Positions 1 through 10,972 of a stretch of 64,000 nt of DNA are shown here, in pieces. Numbering within the stretch: position 1 is the stretch's first letter; each line of letters begins with the position of its first letter. Position numbers and translations under genes: made by a program. Below the pieces are notes generated by a model. It did no database searches, had not been told where the DNA came from, and saw only the letters and a list, made by a program, of their open reading frames with translations. The DNA is from Nitzschia sp. pyKryTriq1 (taxonomy: Eukaryota > Bacillariophyta > Bacillariophyceae > Bacillariales > Bacillariaceae), in assembly GCA_956465555.1 (NCBI GenBank), contig OY101130.1, forward strand, positions 248,001-312,000. Direction: 5' to 3'.

Positions 1-697
1 AGTAGTACAACTACTACTACGGCCATGATCCATCAGCAAGGTGGGCAAGAAGAACTACTACGACTACGACTACTTCCCTCCTCGTCAGCACGCCACTCCT
101 ATTCGCTAGTGTTTGGAATACTGCAAGAAACCAGTAGTCTTTGGGCTACGAACACTACGTAATACCCAACCACGTAATACCCCCCGCCACTGCCGCCGGT
201 ACGAAATAGTAGTCACCAAAAATTAGTATAGAGCTTCTCCTACTACGTCGAACGCACACAAGTCTTTCTACGCTATAGCAATGACCTAATGACCTCCTTT
301 ATTCTCTAGGATAGCGGGTGTCTTGGCATTGTTTATAGCGATGCAATTATAGCAGTGGCTACAACCGCAACCGGTACCGGTGGAAAAGATCAGCATTCCT
401 ATCCCCGATGCAGCGGAGGGGGGGGGTCTTCGGACCTTCTTGGCGTGCCTTTTTCTTCGCCACCACCACGAAGCTTGTGGAGTGGTAGAAATCGTTTTTT
501 TAAATGCTGATGGGCCACCAGTGAGTGCAAGACCACACGTGATCCTCATCGGCCGATGATTGAATCATTTTGCTTGAATACCACCTGACGAAAACTAGGA
601 TGTAGTATGTCCTGGTACCACAACAACGTTGATCGATCGTTTGCTTCATACAGCAGCAATAGTGCGCAGCAAGGTACTACTCCAATACTGTATTCAT
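1..697. other. intergenic, no supported gene
   Basis: Non-coding by my reading. It holds ACT/AGT trinucleotide runs near the left edge and an ACCGGTACCGGT-type palindrome near 370. Short ORFs here have low-complexity translations and no recognisable domain. Confidence 0.5.
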
Positions 698-1018
698 TCA
701 TTTGCCCCTTCTTGTCTTTTTCTTCTTTCGATGACCAGAGGAGGATGGTTGCCGATCTCCACCACCAGCACCACTTGACGTCGACGCATAGAGTTGATTG
801 TCTGCCGCGGCACCCCCGGCACCACCACCACCACGACCACCCATGTTATCAGCCCCACTAGCCCCACTAGCCCCACAACAACCACAACAATAAGATCGAC
901 AGTATCCATAAAAGCACATGAAGAAAAAGGGAACCAAGACCAATGCCCCCAATACCATCAACACGTAGTGCCACCATTCCAAATTATTACCACTACCACC
1001 ACCATCGTCCGAGGCCAT
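698..1018 (-). CDS. small single-pass membrane protein, Cys-rich juxtamembrane, unknown function
   Basis: A 106-residue ORF that I do not recognise. The start chosen is the ATG at 1018; the frame stays open for 23 codons upstream, but that part is low-value. Residues 1-14 are acidic and Gly-rich. One hydrophobic helix follows (about residues 18-37, from HYVLMVLGALVLVPFFFMCF). A cysteine cluster (YCRSYCCGCC) comes directly after it, as in palmitoylated juxtamembrane segments. The rest is Gly/Ala/Ser-rich and ends in a basic KKKKTRRGK tail. A short ectodomain and a basic cytosolic tail is the likely topology, but this is inference. Composition is biased, so a spurious ORF cannot be excluded. 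Confidence 0.45.
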   Translation of the reverse strand: MASDDGGGSGNNLEWWHYVLMVLGALVLVPFFFMCFYGYCRSYCCGCCGASGASGADNMGGRGGGGAGGAAADNQLYASTSSGAGGGDRQPSSSGHRKKKKTRRGK

Positions 1019-1897
1019 TTTCTGCAGAGGGTTTACACCTACTAGGAGATAGGATGTACTTGTCGCGAGATAATAAGAATATGTCACGAGCAGTCTCTTG
1101 CAAGAGATGCTACTGACTGTAAGTTGTTGTTATCAATGTAATGCATTCTCGTCTTAACTGATGGTCACTGGTGGTCACAACACTGACTTCATGATATTGC
1201 AGTATTTTCTTCCACGTCAAAGATCTTTTCGCTTTTCGTCAATAAAGAGTGACATCAGGTACCGGTACGATCGTCATAATCGTTAATGATATTATCGTCA
1301 TGTCAACACGATGGTGGCCGACTGGCCGGCGCGATCCAGCTCTATTTCGACGATAGTGGCACGAAGTGCTATGGGGCCCAACGGTAATGCTTTTGGCGAT
1401 TGTGCTCAATGAACGGAAAGGAGGTTCCGCCATTTTTGCAGTATCATAAATCCTTACTGTTCGCCTTTTCAATGGGTTCTAACTCGATTTATTTATAGAA
1501 CGTCCATCCAAAATGCGAATACTGTAGAGGTACTTTGGGGGGGGAAATTTTGTATGTGGTTAGGCATGCGTTGAATACATGTATACTTATTTAGCCATTC
1601 TATCCGATGATGTCGCCTAATTATTTTCCACGAATGCGTACATGTTTTGGACGATGTTGTGCCAAACAACAATAGTAGCACAACAACAAAGAAGTTACAG
1701 TACTAGTTATCAGATGCGAGCAGAAGGGTTAACCTACAACATCTTCATCATACAAACGATTATTCACTGTATGTGCTTTGTCTCTCGGAACAAATACGGT
1801 TTGTGTGTTTGGAGTGTTAGTTGCTTAGAGTATATTTTGGTTGGTTTGATTTGAGTGAAAGCATCAAGAAGAATATCATCAATCAATCATCGCAATC
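1019..1897. other. intergenic, no supported gene
   Basis: Upstream region of both the small membrane protein (-) and the SNARE-like gene (+). It contains an AGGTACCGGTAC palindrome near 1258. No convincing ORF, RNA gene or repeat was seen. Confidence 0.5.
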
Positions 1898-3572
1898 ATG
1901 TCCTTTCCAACCAGCGCTCCCAAGCGACGGCAGCATCCCATTTTTGATAACCACCGCCGATCCTCTGCGGCTGCAGAAGCTCCAGTAGCATCTGCACGAG
2001 TAGCAGCTCCATTAGCATCATCGTCGGGCCAGCATCAATCCCGGCATAATTCGAACGCAGCAGCGCCCACTATTTCCATTTCTTCGCAACGAATGGAAAA
2101 GGAATACAAACCCGTAGTATTACGAACAACAACAACAACAAGCAACAACAACTGCAACAACAAGAATCCTTTTGAGAGCCAGCAACAACAATATCATCAA
2201 GCTCCGTCATCTTCGTCCAGTATTAGCCACAGCCAAAAGAAGCAAAGTAGTACGAATACAATGAGCAGCGGCCCCAAGATTTCCATCTTTTCCAATCGCA
2301 TGGAAAAAGAGTTCTTTCCAGTGGAGAAGAACACAAGCAAGCAACAAAAGCAGGAAAAACAAAAGCAGAACATGCAGCAGCCACAACGACCACACAGAGG
2401 TGTCCGACCTCGATTGTCGACAACGTGTCCCGTCACTCAAAAACGCTTACTGGCAGTGGACGATCAAGAGAGTACCATGAGCATGGGCACACTCGAAACC
2501 ATGTCCTCGTCTCATGGAGAGATGTCTTCCATGATGACAGAGCAGGACAACAGTAACCCTGCGAAATCCCCTCCAGCGTCGCAATCCGTCTTTGCACACT
2601 TGACAAACTCGATTGTCAACTATCAGGTACGTACAGTAAAGTACCGTCCGTATTATTACGGACTGACTTGACAAGTTCACAAAACTCTAGTTTCTGCCTG
2701 TCACTGTTGATTGTAGTTCTCAACTTCTTTTCATCCTTATATCCCTCCATTCATCCATTCATCCATTCATTCATTCCTTGTTTCATTATGTATAGAAAAT
2801 GGTTGCCGAACTGGAACGGTTGGTACAGAATGCGGGCGCATCCCCGGAAACCCAATGGCGGACCCGTATTTTGATTCGATCGGTCCAAGATGCCGATCGC
2901 GACCTTCAAAATCGCTTGCATCAATTAGATGGAAAAAAGAACAATCCTAATGGATCATCCTCATCGGCGGCGCTTCGTAAATTGCACCGCGATTTTGGAC
3001 GGGTGCATCAAAGCATGTGTCAAGTCTTGGCGTTGTATCAACGACAACAGCAAGCCGAAGTGTCGTTTTTGAACAAGGCACACGAAAATGATGACCATCG
3101 CGATGAGCTGTTTTTTGATCGGGCCATGCGGGAACGAGAACAAGAAGTCGAACAAATTCACACCAAGATGAATCAAGTGAATACGATTTATCAAGATTTG
3201 GCAGCCTTGGTGGATGGCCAACAAGAACAGATTGATAAAATTGCAGAAGGGACGGAAGAGAGCAAGGCCAACACCAAACAGGGCTTGCATGCGGTCCGAC
3301 ATGGGTTTCTGGCTGGCATGTGCGTTCCTTTGAATCACAGTGATCAAGTCTTAGAAGAAAAGAAGGATGGGGAAGAACCACAGGATGGCGCCGGTTTTCG
3401 AGTCGACGAAGACTTTCGATGGTCCATGCCGTTTGAAACGCTTGGAGATGATATGCGGGCCGTCCAAGCGGATGTACTTCAATTTGGTCACGATTTCCTG
3501 GAGGATTTGCAAGATAGTGTGGCGCAAGGACGGTTATCGGGATGCAGCAGTGGTCAGGCCGTGGACGGATGA
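1898..3572 (+). CDS. Qa-SNARE (syntaxin)-like protein lacking a transmembrane anchor
   Basis: Two exons, 1898-2626 and 2796-3572, joined in phase 0 across a 169-bp intron (GTACGT...TATAG) that contains a CATT/CATC run. The protein is 501 residues. Residues 1-240 are disordered and Ser/Gln-rich with a duplicated motif, ISISSQRMEKEYKPV (59-73) and ISIFSNRMEKEFFPV (128-142). Residues ~236-330 resemble a syntaxin Habc bundle. Residues ~349-409 are a t-SNARE coiled coil, REREQEVEQIHTKMNQV followed by IYQDLAALVDGQQEQIDKI. The zero-layer glutamine (Q385) matches the Q of LVESQGEMID in syntaxin-1. In the family this coil is followed by a C-terminal membrane helix. Here it runs into about 90 hydrophilic residues, with only one cysteine nearby (HGFLAGMCVP). 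Expected role is endomembrane fusion; a regulatory soluble SNARE is possible. Confidence 0.8.
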
Positions 3573-3671
3573 TGCGCATATGGTGCCACTATATTACGGA
3601 GACGAAAGATTTTATACATTGCGCATAATTCAATACTAGCTACTGTCAGTTGGTAATATTATTGCATCTAC
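3570..3671 (+). repeat. direct repeat R1, copy 1 (3' flank of SNARE gene)
   Basis: About 102 bp that recur at 5111-5209 with a few substitutions and a 3-bp length difference (both copies start TGATGCGCATATGGTGCCAC and end TGCATCTAC). Copy 1 begins exactly at the TGA stop of the SNARE-like gene. Both copies are followed within ~60 bp by GGCAA pentanucleotide repeats, so the duplicated stretch is probably near 200 bp. Confidence 0.85.
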
Positions 3672-4060
3672 GACTATATATGGATAGTCTTGATGCAGCA
3701 GGGCTTTAGCACAAGTAGCGAGGCAAGCGGCAAGGCAAGGCGTACGAAACTCCTCGTCTGCATCGACGACAATTCATTCGAAGAAGTCGTATATTCTCCT
3801 TCGCGCCAAAAAAGATCTTCTTTTTGCCTCATCATCGACGAGAAGCCCGCGCCATAGAGCCTCCGTAGAAATTGTATGTAATCCTGGTACCAGCAGATCC
3901 GAGACGCATCGCGAATCGCGAACATTTGGGGAGCGCGAAGTAAAATAAATCATCGCATCAACACAACTCCAAACTCCACAAAACTTCCGTTTCTTTTGCA
4001 ATCTTGACCTTCCCGTACTTTACTTTCCTCATCGCAACTTTCCGTTGCTTTGTTTCCACC
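3573..4060. other. intergenic, repeat R1 and short GGCAA run
   Basis: It holds repeat R1, then a degenerate GGCAA run around 3719-3742, then the leader of the XPA-C-like gene. The reading frame of the next gene stays open upstream to 4004 but has no ATG there, only TTG. Confidence 0.6.
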
Positions 4061-4960
4061 ATGTCGTCCATTTCTGCTGGTAGCACCAAGGCTGCTCTTC
4101 AAGATGTGAGCAACCAGAGCAGCAATGCGGCTGTGGCGGCGGCCGCCGCCACCGCTAAGAACAAAACGAAGACCAATAACTCCGAGGTTACTGTCCCTCG
4201 CGACTTGTTGGATTCCTTTATCAAGTATGGCATGGGCGATGGAATCGTGTCCTCCAAAGAAGCCAAGCAAGAATATTTCTTGACGACGCAAGACTTGTGG
4301 AACGTCCGGTATCAAAGCATCGGCGGCGGCATTGGTTGCGGTGCGCCCATGAAAATCTACAAGCACGATGACTTGATCGAAGTCGCTCTTGCCACCCATG
4401 GCCGCAGCGGGCTGGAACAGAAACTTCAAGCGCGTTACAAACGCCAAGCCAAGAAAGAACAGCGCGAGCGAGAGGCAGACGCCAAGCTGGCAGCCCAAGA
4501 GCAAAATGCCGCCGCAGCGGCCGCGGCTAGTACTAGCAGTGCTGCTGCGACTGCTATTAGTTCTACTACCAATGCAGCACCACCAGAAGAGTCGAAGGAT
4601 CTGAAGAAACTGCGAGCTTCCTTGTTGAAATTCGCCAAGAAGAAAATGGGCTTTGAACGGTCCGGTAGTCCCAAAAGCTGGAGAGTGGAAATCCCCAATA
4701 CTTCGGCTGCCACTTTTGCTGCCCTGATGGGACGTCCCCAGGATGACCAGCTTGAAACCTTTTGCAAAAAGGGCGCCTACTATACAATGGAATACTACTC
4801 TACCCATTCCTTCTTTGGTGTCTCCCCGGATACTGATATTACCAAGTATTTCGGTCGGGAAGGTGTCTCTCAGCGCATCGCAGATACCATTACAGTCCGC
4901 TACAAACCCAGCGCCAATGAATTGTCCATTTCGGGATGGGCCGAAATGTGGCATGAGTAG
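4061..4960 (+). CDS. XPA C-terminal-domain-like protein
   Basis: A 299-residue single-exon protein; the ATG at 4061 sits in a good context (TTTCCACCATG). Residues 1-50 are Ala/Ser-rich. Residues ~55-140 resemble the C-terminal domain of nucleotide-excision-repair factor XPA: SSKEAKQEYFLTTQDLW (compare TKTEAKQEYLLKDCDLE in XPA), then an MKIYKHDDLIEVAL stretch, a short helix with HG-S-x-L, and a long basic helix rich in K, R, E and Q. The XPA zinc-finger cysteines are absent. An Ala-rich linker (~145-180) leads to a second domain of about 110 residues that contains EYYSTHSFFGVSPD and ends in AEMWHE; I do not recognise it. A DNA-binding or repair role is suggested by the XPA-C resemblance only. 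A decayed relative lies at 12363-12640. The gene converges on the photolyase gene. Confidence 0.65.
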   Translation: MSSISAGSTKAALQDVSNQSSNAAVAAAAATAKNKTKTNNSEVTVPRDLLDSFIKYGMGDGIVSSKEAKQEYFLTTQDLWNVRYQSIGGGIGCGAPMKIYKHDDLIEVALATHGRSGLEQKLQARYKRQAKKEQREREADAKLAAQEQNAAAAAAASTSSAAATAISSTTNAAPPEESKDLKKLRASLLKFAKKKMGFERSGSPKSWRVEIPNTSAATFAALMGRPQDDQLETFCKKGAYYTMEYYSTHSFFGVSPDTDITKYFGREGVSQRIADTITVRYKPSANELSISGWAEMWHE

Positions 4961-5110
4961 TGCTGAACACTCGAAAGCCACCAGGAGAATCATGACAGAT
5001 CCTATATCCGCCACGTCTTCGAGTACTACCGGTACCCATTCGTAGTCTATTACTAGTACAGACTCGTGCCACAGCAGTACTCTCTACTAGTCGAGAAAGC
5101 TTGTTTGGAC

Positions 5111-5209
5111 TGATGCGCATATGGTGCCACAATACGGAGACTAAAGATTGTCTACATTGCGCATAATTCAATACTAGCTACTGTCAGTTAGTAATAGTAT
5201 TGCATCTAC
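5111..5209 (+). repeat. direct repeat R1, copy 2 (3' flank of XPA-C-like gene)
   Basis: Second copy of the ~100-bp repeat at 3570-3671. It lies 150 bp downstream of the XPA-C-like stop codon and is followed by a longer GGCAA array. Confidence 0.85.
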
Positions 5210-5265
5210 TATCTTTGCGTTTACATCTATCGTGCCGTGTATTCCGTGTGCTCGCATAAATAATA

Positions 5266-5300
5266 GCGAGGCAAGGCAAGGCAAGGCAAGGCAAGGCAAC
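5266..5300. repeat. (GGCAA)n microsatellite
   Basis: About six perfect GGCAA units, just past the 3' end of the photolyase gene on the minus strand. A shorter, degenerate run follows repeat R1 copy 1 at ~3719-3742. Confidence 0.9.
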
Positions 5301-5325
5301 GTAACATATTCATTTTCAATGCCTA

Positions 5326-7363
5326 TTATTTGGACGGCACCTTGCGTTTCTTTTCACTTCGCTTTTGCTCGGAATGTTTGGCCTCGGCTTTAGCGGCATT
5401 CTCGGCAGCCCCCTTGTACTTGGCCACAAAGTCAGCTACTTTGAACTTGCGTTTGCAACCAGTATAGTTCATGTATCTGATACAGAAAAAACAAAAACAA
5501 AAAACGCATCAAGCACATGCTGATGAGAGACGCACATTCACTACAGTATACTCTCGGGGGAAAATCGATCGCTTGTCGACCATACACAATGGAATCATCA
5601 TCGAATATATATATATATTATATATATCCTGTAGTAACTTACCGAATCTTTCCAAAAATGGGCCGCTCCTTCCATCCCATATCATGAATGCCCATGATAC
5701 TCCAGCCGACTCCTACAAATCCATTGGGATCCCGTCCATCCAATGCGTACTTGTCATTGAAGTATTGTGCCGTATTCAACGCCACTTGAGGCGACTCGGT
5801 CCATTCCAAAATCTTTTTCGCCCAATACATTCGTAAAAAGCCATGCATGCCAGCCTCTTGTACCAGCTGGAGTTGGGCCGCATTCCACAAGTCGTCGTGT
5901 GTTTGGCCCTGCTCGAGCTCTTGAAGCGAATACAAGTATTCTCGTTCATCACTGGCATGGAGCTGCAAGGAATCTTGCGCCCATTCGGCAGCCCCCGTGA
6001 GCTTGTCATAATCGTCGGGAGTATAGTACAAAAAGTTATCCGATAGTTCCTTCCGAATGAGTCCCTCTTCAATGTACGAGGCGGATCCTTGCGAATGTCG
6101 GTTGAGTTTCTTGATGGCCATGACACATCGTTGAAAGGAAATATGACCATGATTCAGCCAAGGAGAAAGATTGGAACAAATTTTGGAATAGTTGGGATCA
6201 TTTCGGAGGGTATCAAATTTGGGCAATCCTGTCGTCGTAAAGGATTCAAATTGACGCTGGGCCGCTAGAGTGCCAGGCTGATGCATCATGACGAGCTTGG
6301 ATGACATTATGGCTGGAACGGTTGTATCCCAGTCCAGAAAGGTGGCGTGGGCGTCATAGTTGAAGTCTGACAATGCGGGAAGTTTCTTGGTATTAGTGAG
6401 GTGGGCATTGCCCTCGAATTTGGGAAATTTTTGTAAGAAATCATGGACCACTTTATGAATTTTGGGTCGCAAGGTTCGGGCCCCCACTTGACGCTTGTCG
6501 GCGGCAAACCACACGGGGACGACATTGTGCGTGTCGACTTGCCACATGGGAATGCGAGACGTTTCGAGGGATTCTTTCACTCCTATTTCCATCCATTGCC
6601 GATAATGTCGAATCGCGTGGAAATCACAAATGACGGCTGCCGGAGAGAGTTCTTGCATAATTTCCGTTTCAAACAAGGTTGGGACTAGCCGATGGGAAAG
6701 CGGTCGTAGCACATGGAGCGGGACAGCCTTTTCCTTGAGCTCCTCGTGCACCAACTGAAGCCCTCCCAACAGAAACTTGCCATGTCGCTCTGTCATTCCC
6801 AGGTTTTCCAAGGCGGGTGGAGGGAAGTTACTGGTACTGTCTTGCGAAGACGAGGCCACAGGCGGATTCAACACGTGCACCACATGAAGTGGCAGCTGGT
6901 TGGATTCGGCCAGGTGGGATGCCAGTAGTATAGCCCAATTATCCACTGTTCGGACATCCCGTTGCATCCAATACACAATCGACTTGCCGTCCTTGTGGAG
7001 GGATGTGAGGTTTTTGGAGGTCAACATGCGAGTCCGTTCGGGTTTCATCCATGCCGGCAAGTGATTGGGTGGAACTGGGTCACAGGTCGTCACGTAGCTG
7101 CTCATTCTTCTTGTTTGGAAGGCTTGATGGGCTGATCTTATTCTGTAACGCGGAAATCCGCCCTCTCTATTGTTATTGACAAAGGAACACGCCAACCTAA
7201 ACCGTCCGGGGGAAAGTATCAGCAGGGAGAAAATCGACGATGCAGCAGCTCGATAGGAGATCCGGCGAATACTACTACTACTAATACTACTACCACCACC
7301 ACTACAACTGCTGCTGCTATTACTGCCAATTTTACTGCGGCTGCGTGACGACCTCAAGAACAT
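5326..7363 (-). CDS. PHR2: class II CPD photolyase
   Basis: Light-driven, FAD-dependent repair of cyclobutane pyrimidine dimers. Two exons on the minus strand, 7363-5643 and 5476-5326. The intron is 166 bp (GTAAGT...TCAG) and splits the Arg codon of GKIR|YMNY. The product is 623 residues. The N-terminal Rossmann domain starts near residue 110 (SIVYWMQRDVRTVDNWAILL). The C-terminal FAD domain holds the class II signature blocks MHGFLRMYWAKKILEW, NDKYALDGRDPNGFVG, GWKERPIFGKIR and MNYTGCKRKF. The tail is basic (KRSEKKRKVPSK), which suggests nuclear import. The first ~85 residues are Ser/Arg-rich and may be an organelle presequence; an alternative start is the Met of MSSYVTTC (residue 86). No diatom plastid ASAFAP motif is seen. 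The class II assignment is very secure. Confidence 0.95.
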
Positions 7364-8197
7364 CCAACCAGAAAATCAAGTAATGGTTTTGATGATGATG
7401 ATGATGATGATGATTATTATGATTATGATACGAGTAAATATTATACTCTATTACTTGTACCCGTAATATGGTTCGGTGCATACCGGTATCGGTATACATA
7501 CAGTAGTATACGCGAGTAGAAATACGCAGTAGCAATGACGACGACTGACTGACTGACTCAAGTTGAGATTCCGTCTCACCCTACGACGTCCAGACCACGT
7601 TATCTCCTGTGTTTCTCCAATAGAAACTACGGGGTTCGCACCCGTATTAGCCGGCCAAGCTACTAACGTTCCTGCTCGTACAAAGTTGGATCCATTCAAT
7701 CCCTGCGGGCTCTCAGACGAGGTGATCAACCCTTGTCATAATAGCGTGCAGTCAATGCCTGGTCTTGGGGGTCTAGTTCGTAGTAGTATTCGTAGTTGGT
7801 GGTGTAACGAGAAACCTAGCTTAATGGCGTGGCTTCGTCGTGTTGGTAGTGTGCTTGAGGTGCTTTCTTTTCGATAATTTTCCTGTGGTTTTGTGAGTAT
7901 AAATATGCAATTGCTTCCGTGTGATCGTACCGTTCGTGTGTGTTGTGGTTGTGTGGTTGTTGTTGTTATTCCGTGTTAGTGTGCTTGTTGTTCCTCGTTG
8001 AATCCTCGGCGGCGATACCACTTAGCGGCTCTAGTGCCGTACTGGCTAGACTATCTAGGTAATCGTCATCCATTGTCGATGGCGGATTGTTGTGTTGGGT
8101 TGGACACAGATCATACTGCTCGACGGTCCATCCATCTCTGATGGCTGGTTGTCAAGATCCAAGTGACCCTGTCAAATGTCCTTATGACTACTTGGAT
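7364..8197. other. intergenic, no supported gene
   Basis: Upstream of the photolyase. It begins with a GAT trinucleotide run (~7387-7412). Near 7629-7645 an ACGGG...CCCGT hairpin with a GTTCGCA loop resembles a tRNA T-arm, but no tRNA can be completed around it. The remaining short ORFs are not convincing. Confidence 0.5.
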
Positions 8198-8548
8198 TCA
8201 GTACGACGGGCAGGCGTCTGGGTCGTCGGACACACATCCTTTACGGATGTGCTTCACAAAGTTGTAGTAGGCCTTCCAGCTTGCTTTTGAAAACAGGGGC
8301 TCCCCAGTTTTGTGATCCTTGATATCTGCACACAATCGGACCACAGCTGTAAAGCGAAATTCCACCAACCGTGGTTCTGGAATCGTTCGCTTGACGTCGT
8401 CTAGCACCTTTTTGCTTGGGCAAGACATTCGTCTCTCAGCTTCCTTGTACGCTTTTGCGTAGTCTCCAGTCCAAGGTTTCTCTTTCTCTACTTCAAGCTT
8501 GGAGGCCAGAGATTCGGTCTCCAGCCTTGATACCGATGCTGTATTCCC
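8198..8548 (-). pseudogene. uncharacterised coding-like fragment, possible gene relic
   Basis: An open minus-strand frame of 117 codons, bounded by stops and without an ATG near its upstream end; the first Met is at about residue 44 (MSCPSKKVLDDVKRTI). Its composition is protein-like rather than low-complexity: a helical, charged N-terminal part (ETESLASKLEVEKEKPWTGD), then KTGEPLFSKASWKAYYNFVK, then HIRKGCVSDDPDACPSY and a stop. I do not recognise it. It lies alone in gene-poor DNA, so a truncated gene, an orphan exon, or a transposon-derived fragment are all possible. Confidence 0.35.
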
Positions 8549-10202
8549 TTAGCTCTCCCCCGCCTTCCGGCCACACCCACCATTTTCGCTGGCCTTCTCC
8601 ATACGAGTAACACTACTCTCTGGTACTGTACCAGTGCAATAATGTAATCCTATCCCTGCAACAATAATTCACTTTGTTTGGCAATGACAATCAATATAAT
8701 GGGCAGTGCGGCTATTCCCTGTTGTTTGGTTGTGTTGGAGGCATTGGCGCGGTTTTGGATTTTACGCGCCTCGGAATCGTTCATTACTTGCTATTTTTGA
8801 TGATTGTATGTGTCGTTATCGTGATATTTCCATCCTTTCCGGGAAGCGCTTACTGTTTTATTTGAGTTTTGGAAGGGCGCTTACTGTTTTATTTGGATTT
8901 TCGAACGGTACAAAACGTGAAAAACAAGCGATTATGGGCAGAAAAGGCCTCTTTTCGTCAGAAGCTTACTGGACTGCTGACTACGTGGCCGGAGGGTCGC
9001 CGAATCCTTTGAGATGCGGCGCGCAGCATTCAGCATTGGCAGCAGAAACCAGTCCAGGCTGGAGCTAAATTTCTAGATTATGTTATTGACTTCACGTTTG
9101 ATGTCTTCTAAATATCTCTATTATGTTTTCTTCTCTATATATTTGTAGACTAGATTATGTTCCATCACAGCATGGAATGGTGAGAGGCGAAATGGCACTC
9201 CATACATACGGTAGACATTAGACACACAGCACAGGTTCCGGTGCTTGTACTTGTTGTACCGGTACATTCTACCGGTACTGTACAAGTACTGTAACGTAGT
9301 AAATTCGCCTTATGATCTGACGTGTCGATTGCCTGTTGAACAGTACTAACTTGAATGCATGAGGCTTGTATCTTCTGTTACGAATTACAAACGATTGATC
9401 ATGCCATTATTAGTAACTCGTACTCTGCCGGTACGGGTGGCGGTACAAGACGAACTGGCCGACCGGTTGGCGCGCGGTGAACGAGCGAGAAGAGGGTTCG
9501 CACACGGTGCCATAGCGCGAATCTACCAATGGGTTCGCCCCGACCGACCTACGTTTCTATGCCGCGGTTCATGCGGTGGTTCATGTATGATGTTTGCCCC
9601 ACCAAACAGCGTGAACTTGGTGCCGGAAGAAGCAAGAAGAAGCCAGAATAAAGAAGACTGGATGGGGGCAATAATAAATGCATTATTGGCAGCATACGAG
9701 TAAAAATAATAATGCCACCACGCGCGCACAGACGAAGCAGAAGTCGCAAGATTGGGTCGTGTTGGACCTGGTTTTAGAGGAGAATACAGGAACTTCGCGA
9801 GTGCAAGGGTTTCAATCATTCTTTACTGCTTAGCTAGTCTGCTTGATGCAAAAAAATGTTCTAAACACATGCGCGTGTTAGCGTATGTATTTTATGACAA
9901 TGATGAGGTCTTATCCCATGCGATGTGCGAATCATCTGCAAGATTCAGGATTCCAGGAAAGGAAATCCAGATAATTGAATGATGATAAACGAAACCTCTC
10001 CGCGCGCAGTCCCTGATGACTTGGGTATTTATGACTTCAACCAAGGAGACCTTGCTTCAACTTCCAACATTAAATGAGCATCCATAGGAATAGCAGAATC
10101 AAGAACCTGGCGACAGCATCGAAGTCGTCATAGTTCGTGCGAGAATGAAGTTCGCAATTCTCTGTCTTGGAGGATCGCGACGCGCGAAGGCGAATTATGA
10201 TG

Positions 10203-10215
10203 TTCTCGAAGGTTC
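10203..10215. promoter_or_regulatory. perfect three-unit heat-shock element match
   Basis: TTC-tc-GAA-gg-TTC, three alternating nTTCn/nGAAn units with 2-bp spacing, the canonical HSF binding pattern. It lies about 880 bp upstream of the HSF-type gene at 11097. Function is inferred from the match alone, and the distance is large for a diatom promoter. Confidence 0.35.
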
Positions 10216-10453
10216 CACAAAGCGAACTCGTCCAACAATGAGACCACGTCCAACCCCTCTATGCATCATCTGTCATCCAGCGATATGCCCGCGATAGGAT
10301 CCCGGCGATGAGAATTCCTTTCACCATCTTTCATCGCATATCGGTAGGAGGACCTGCGTCTCCGCGATGTCGTTGGAGGATAAAGAACATGAAAACCTTA
10401 TCCTTTTCAGAAGAAATTCCAGCCATAAGTGGGTTTGGTTTGATTTGTAGCGT

Positions 10454-10492
10454 GCTTCAACCAATATCGCTCTGCCACGTTGTTAGCGAAGT
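10454..10492 (+). repeat. direct repeat R2, copy 1
   Basis: The first 28 bases match 10926-10953 at 27 of 28 positions; both copies then end in GCGAAGTT after a variable spacer. Both lie upstream of the HSF gene. Origin unknown. Confidence 0.75.
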
Positions 10493-10925
10493 TTCAGTAG
10501 GGTCCCTACAGCACGGCGAAGAATATTGTGCGAAGCAGGACATTCATAAATCTACATACGCACGGGAAGTTACAATTTTAGAATTCTCAAGTTGCAGTGT
10601 TGGTCCATAATCGTTGCCTGATTCACTTGCTTCGCTCCGCCTCTTCGAAGCAAGGACGAGATAATAGCTTGAAATGCTCCAGGGAAACTTCCCGCTACTA
10701 CAAGGCGACACTCCTAATAGCTCTACTCAAATTCCTCCAAGCAAGGGCACGGTTTGTTCCGAATATTTCACAATTCTATTTAGTGTTCCATCAATTTGAG
10801 CTGCCTACTACCGTGTTACCGTAGCACTATCACGTGCAAAGGCGATGATTGTATGTTGTTGCGCTGTTTCGGAGTATTTTACGGCATTTCAATATCCCGA
10901 TCTTCAATACGAGTACTATGAGAAA

Positions 10926-10972
10926 GCTTCAACCAATTTCGCTCTGCCACGTTAGTTATTGTTTGCGAAGTT
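10926..10972 (+). repeat. direct repeat R2, copy 2
   Basis: Second copy of the GCTTCAACCAAT...GCGAAGTT repeat, about 125 bp before the HSF-gene start codon. Confidence 0.75.

Noticed and set aside
2947-3579. 210-codon minus-strand ORF
   Set aside because: Antisense of the SNARE-like exon 2, which has a recognisable coiled coil.
3950-5014. 354-codon minus-strand ORF
   Set aside because: Antisense of the XPA-C-like gene; its translation has no domain and the plus-strand protein is clearly better.
7629-7645. tRNA-like T-arm hairpin (ACGGG/CCCGT with GTTCGCA loop)
   Set aside because: No acceptor, D or anticodon arms can be placed around it and the T-loop phase is wrong.
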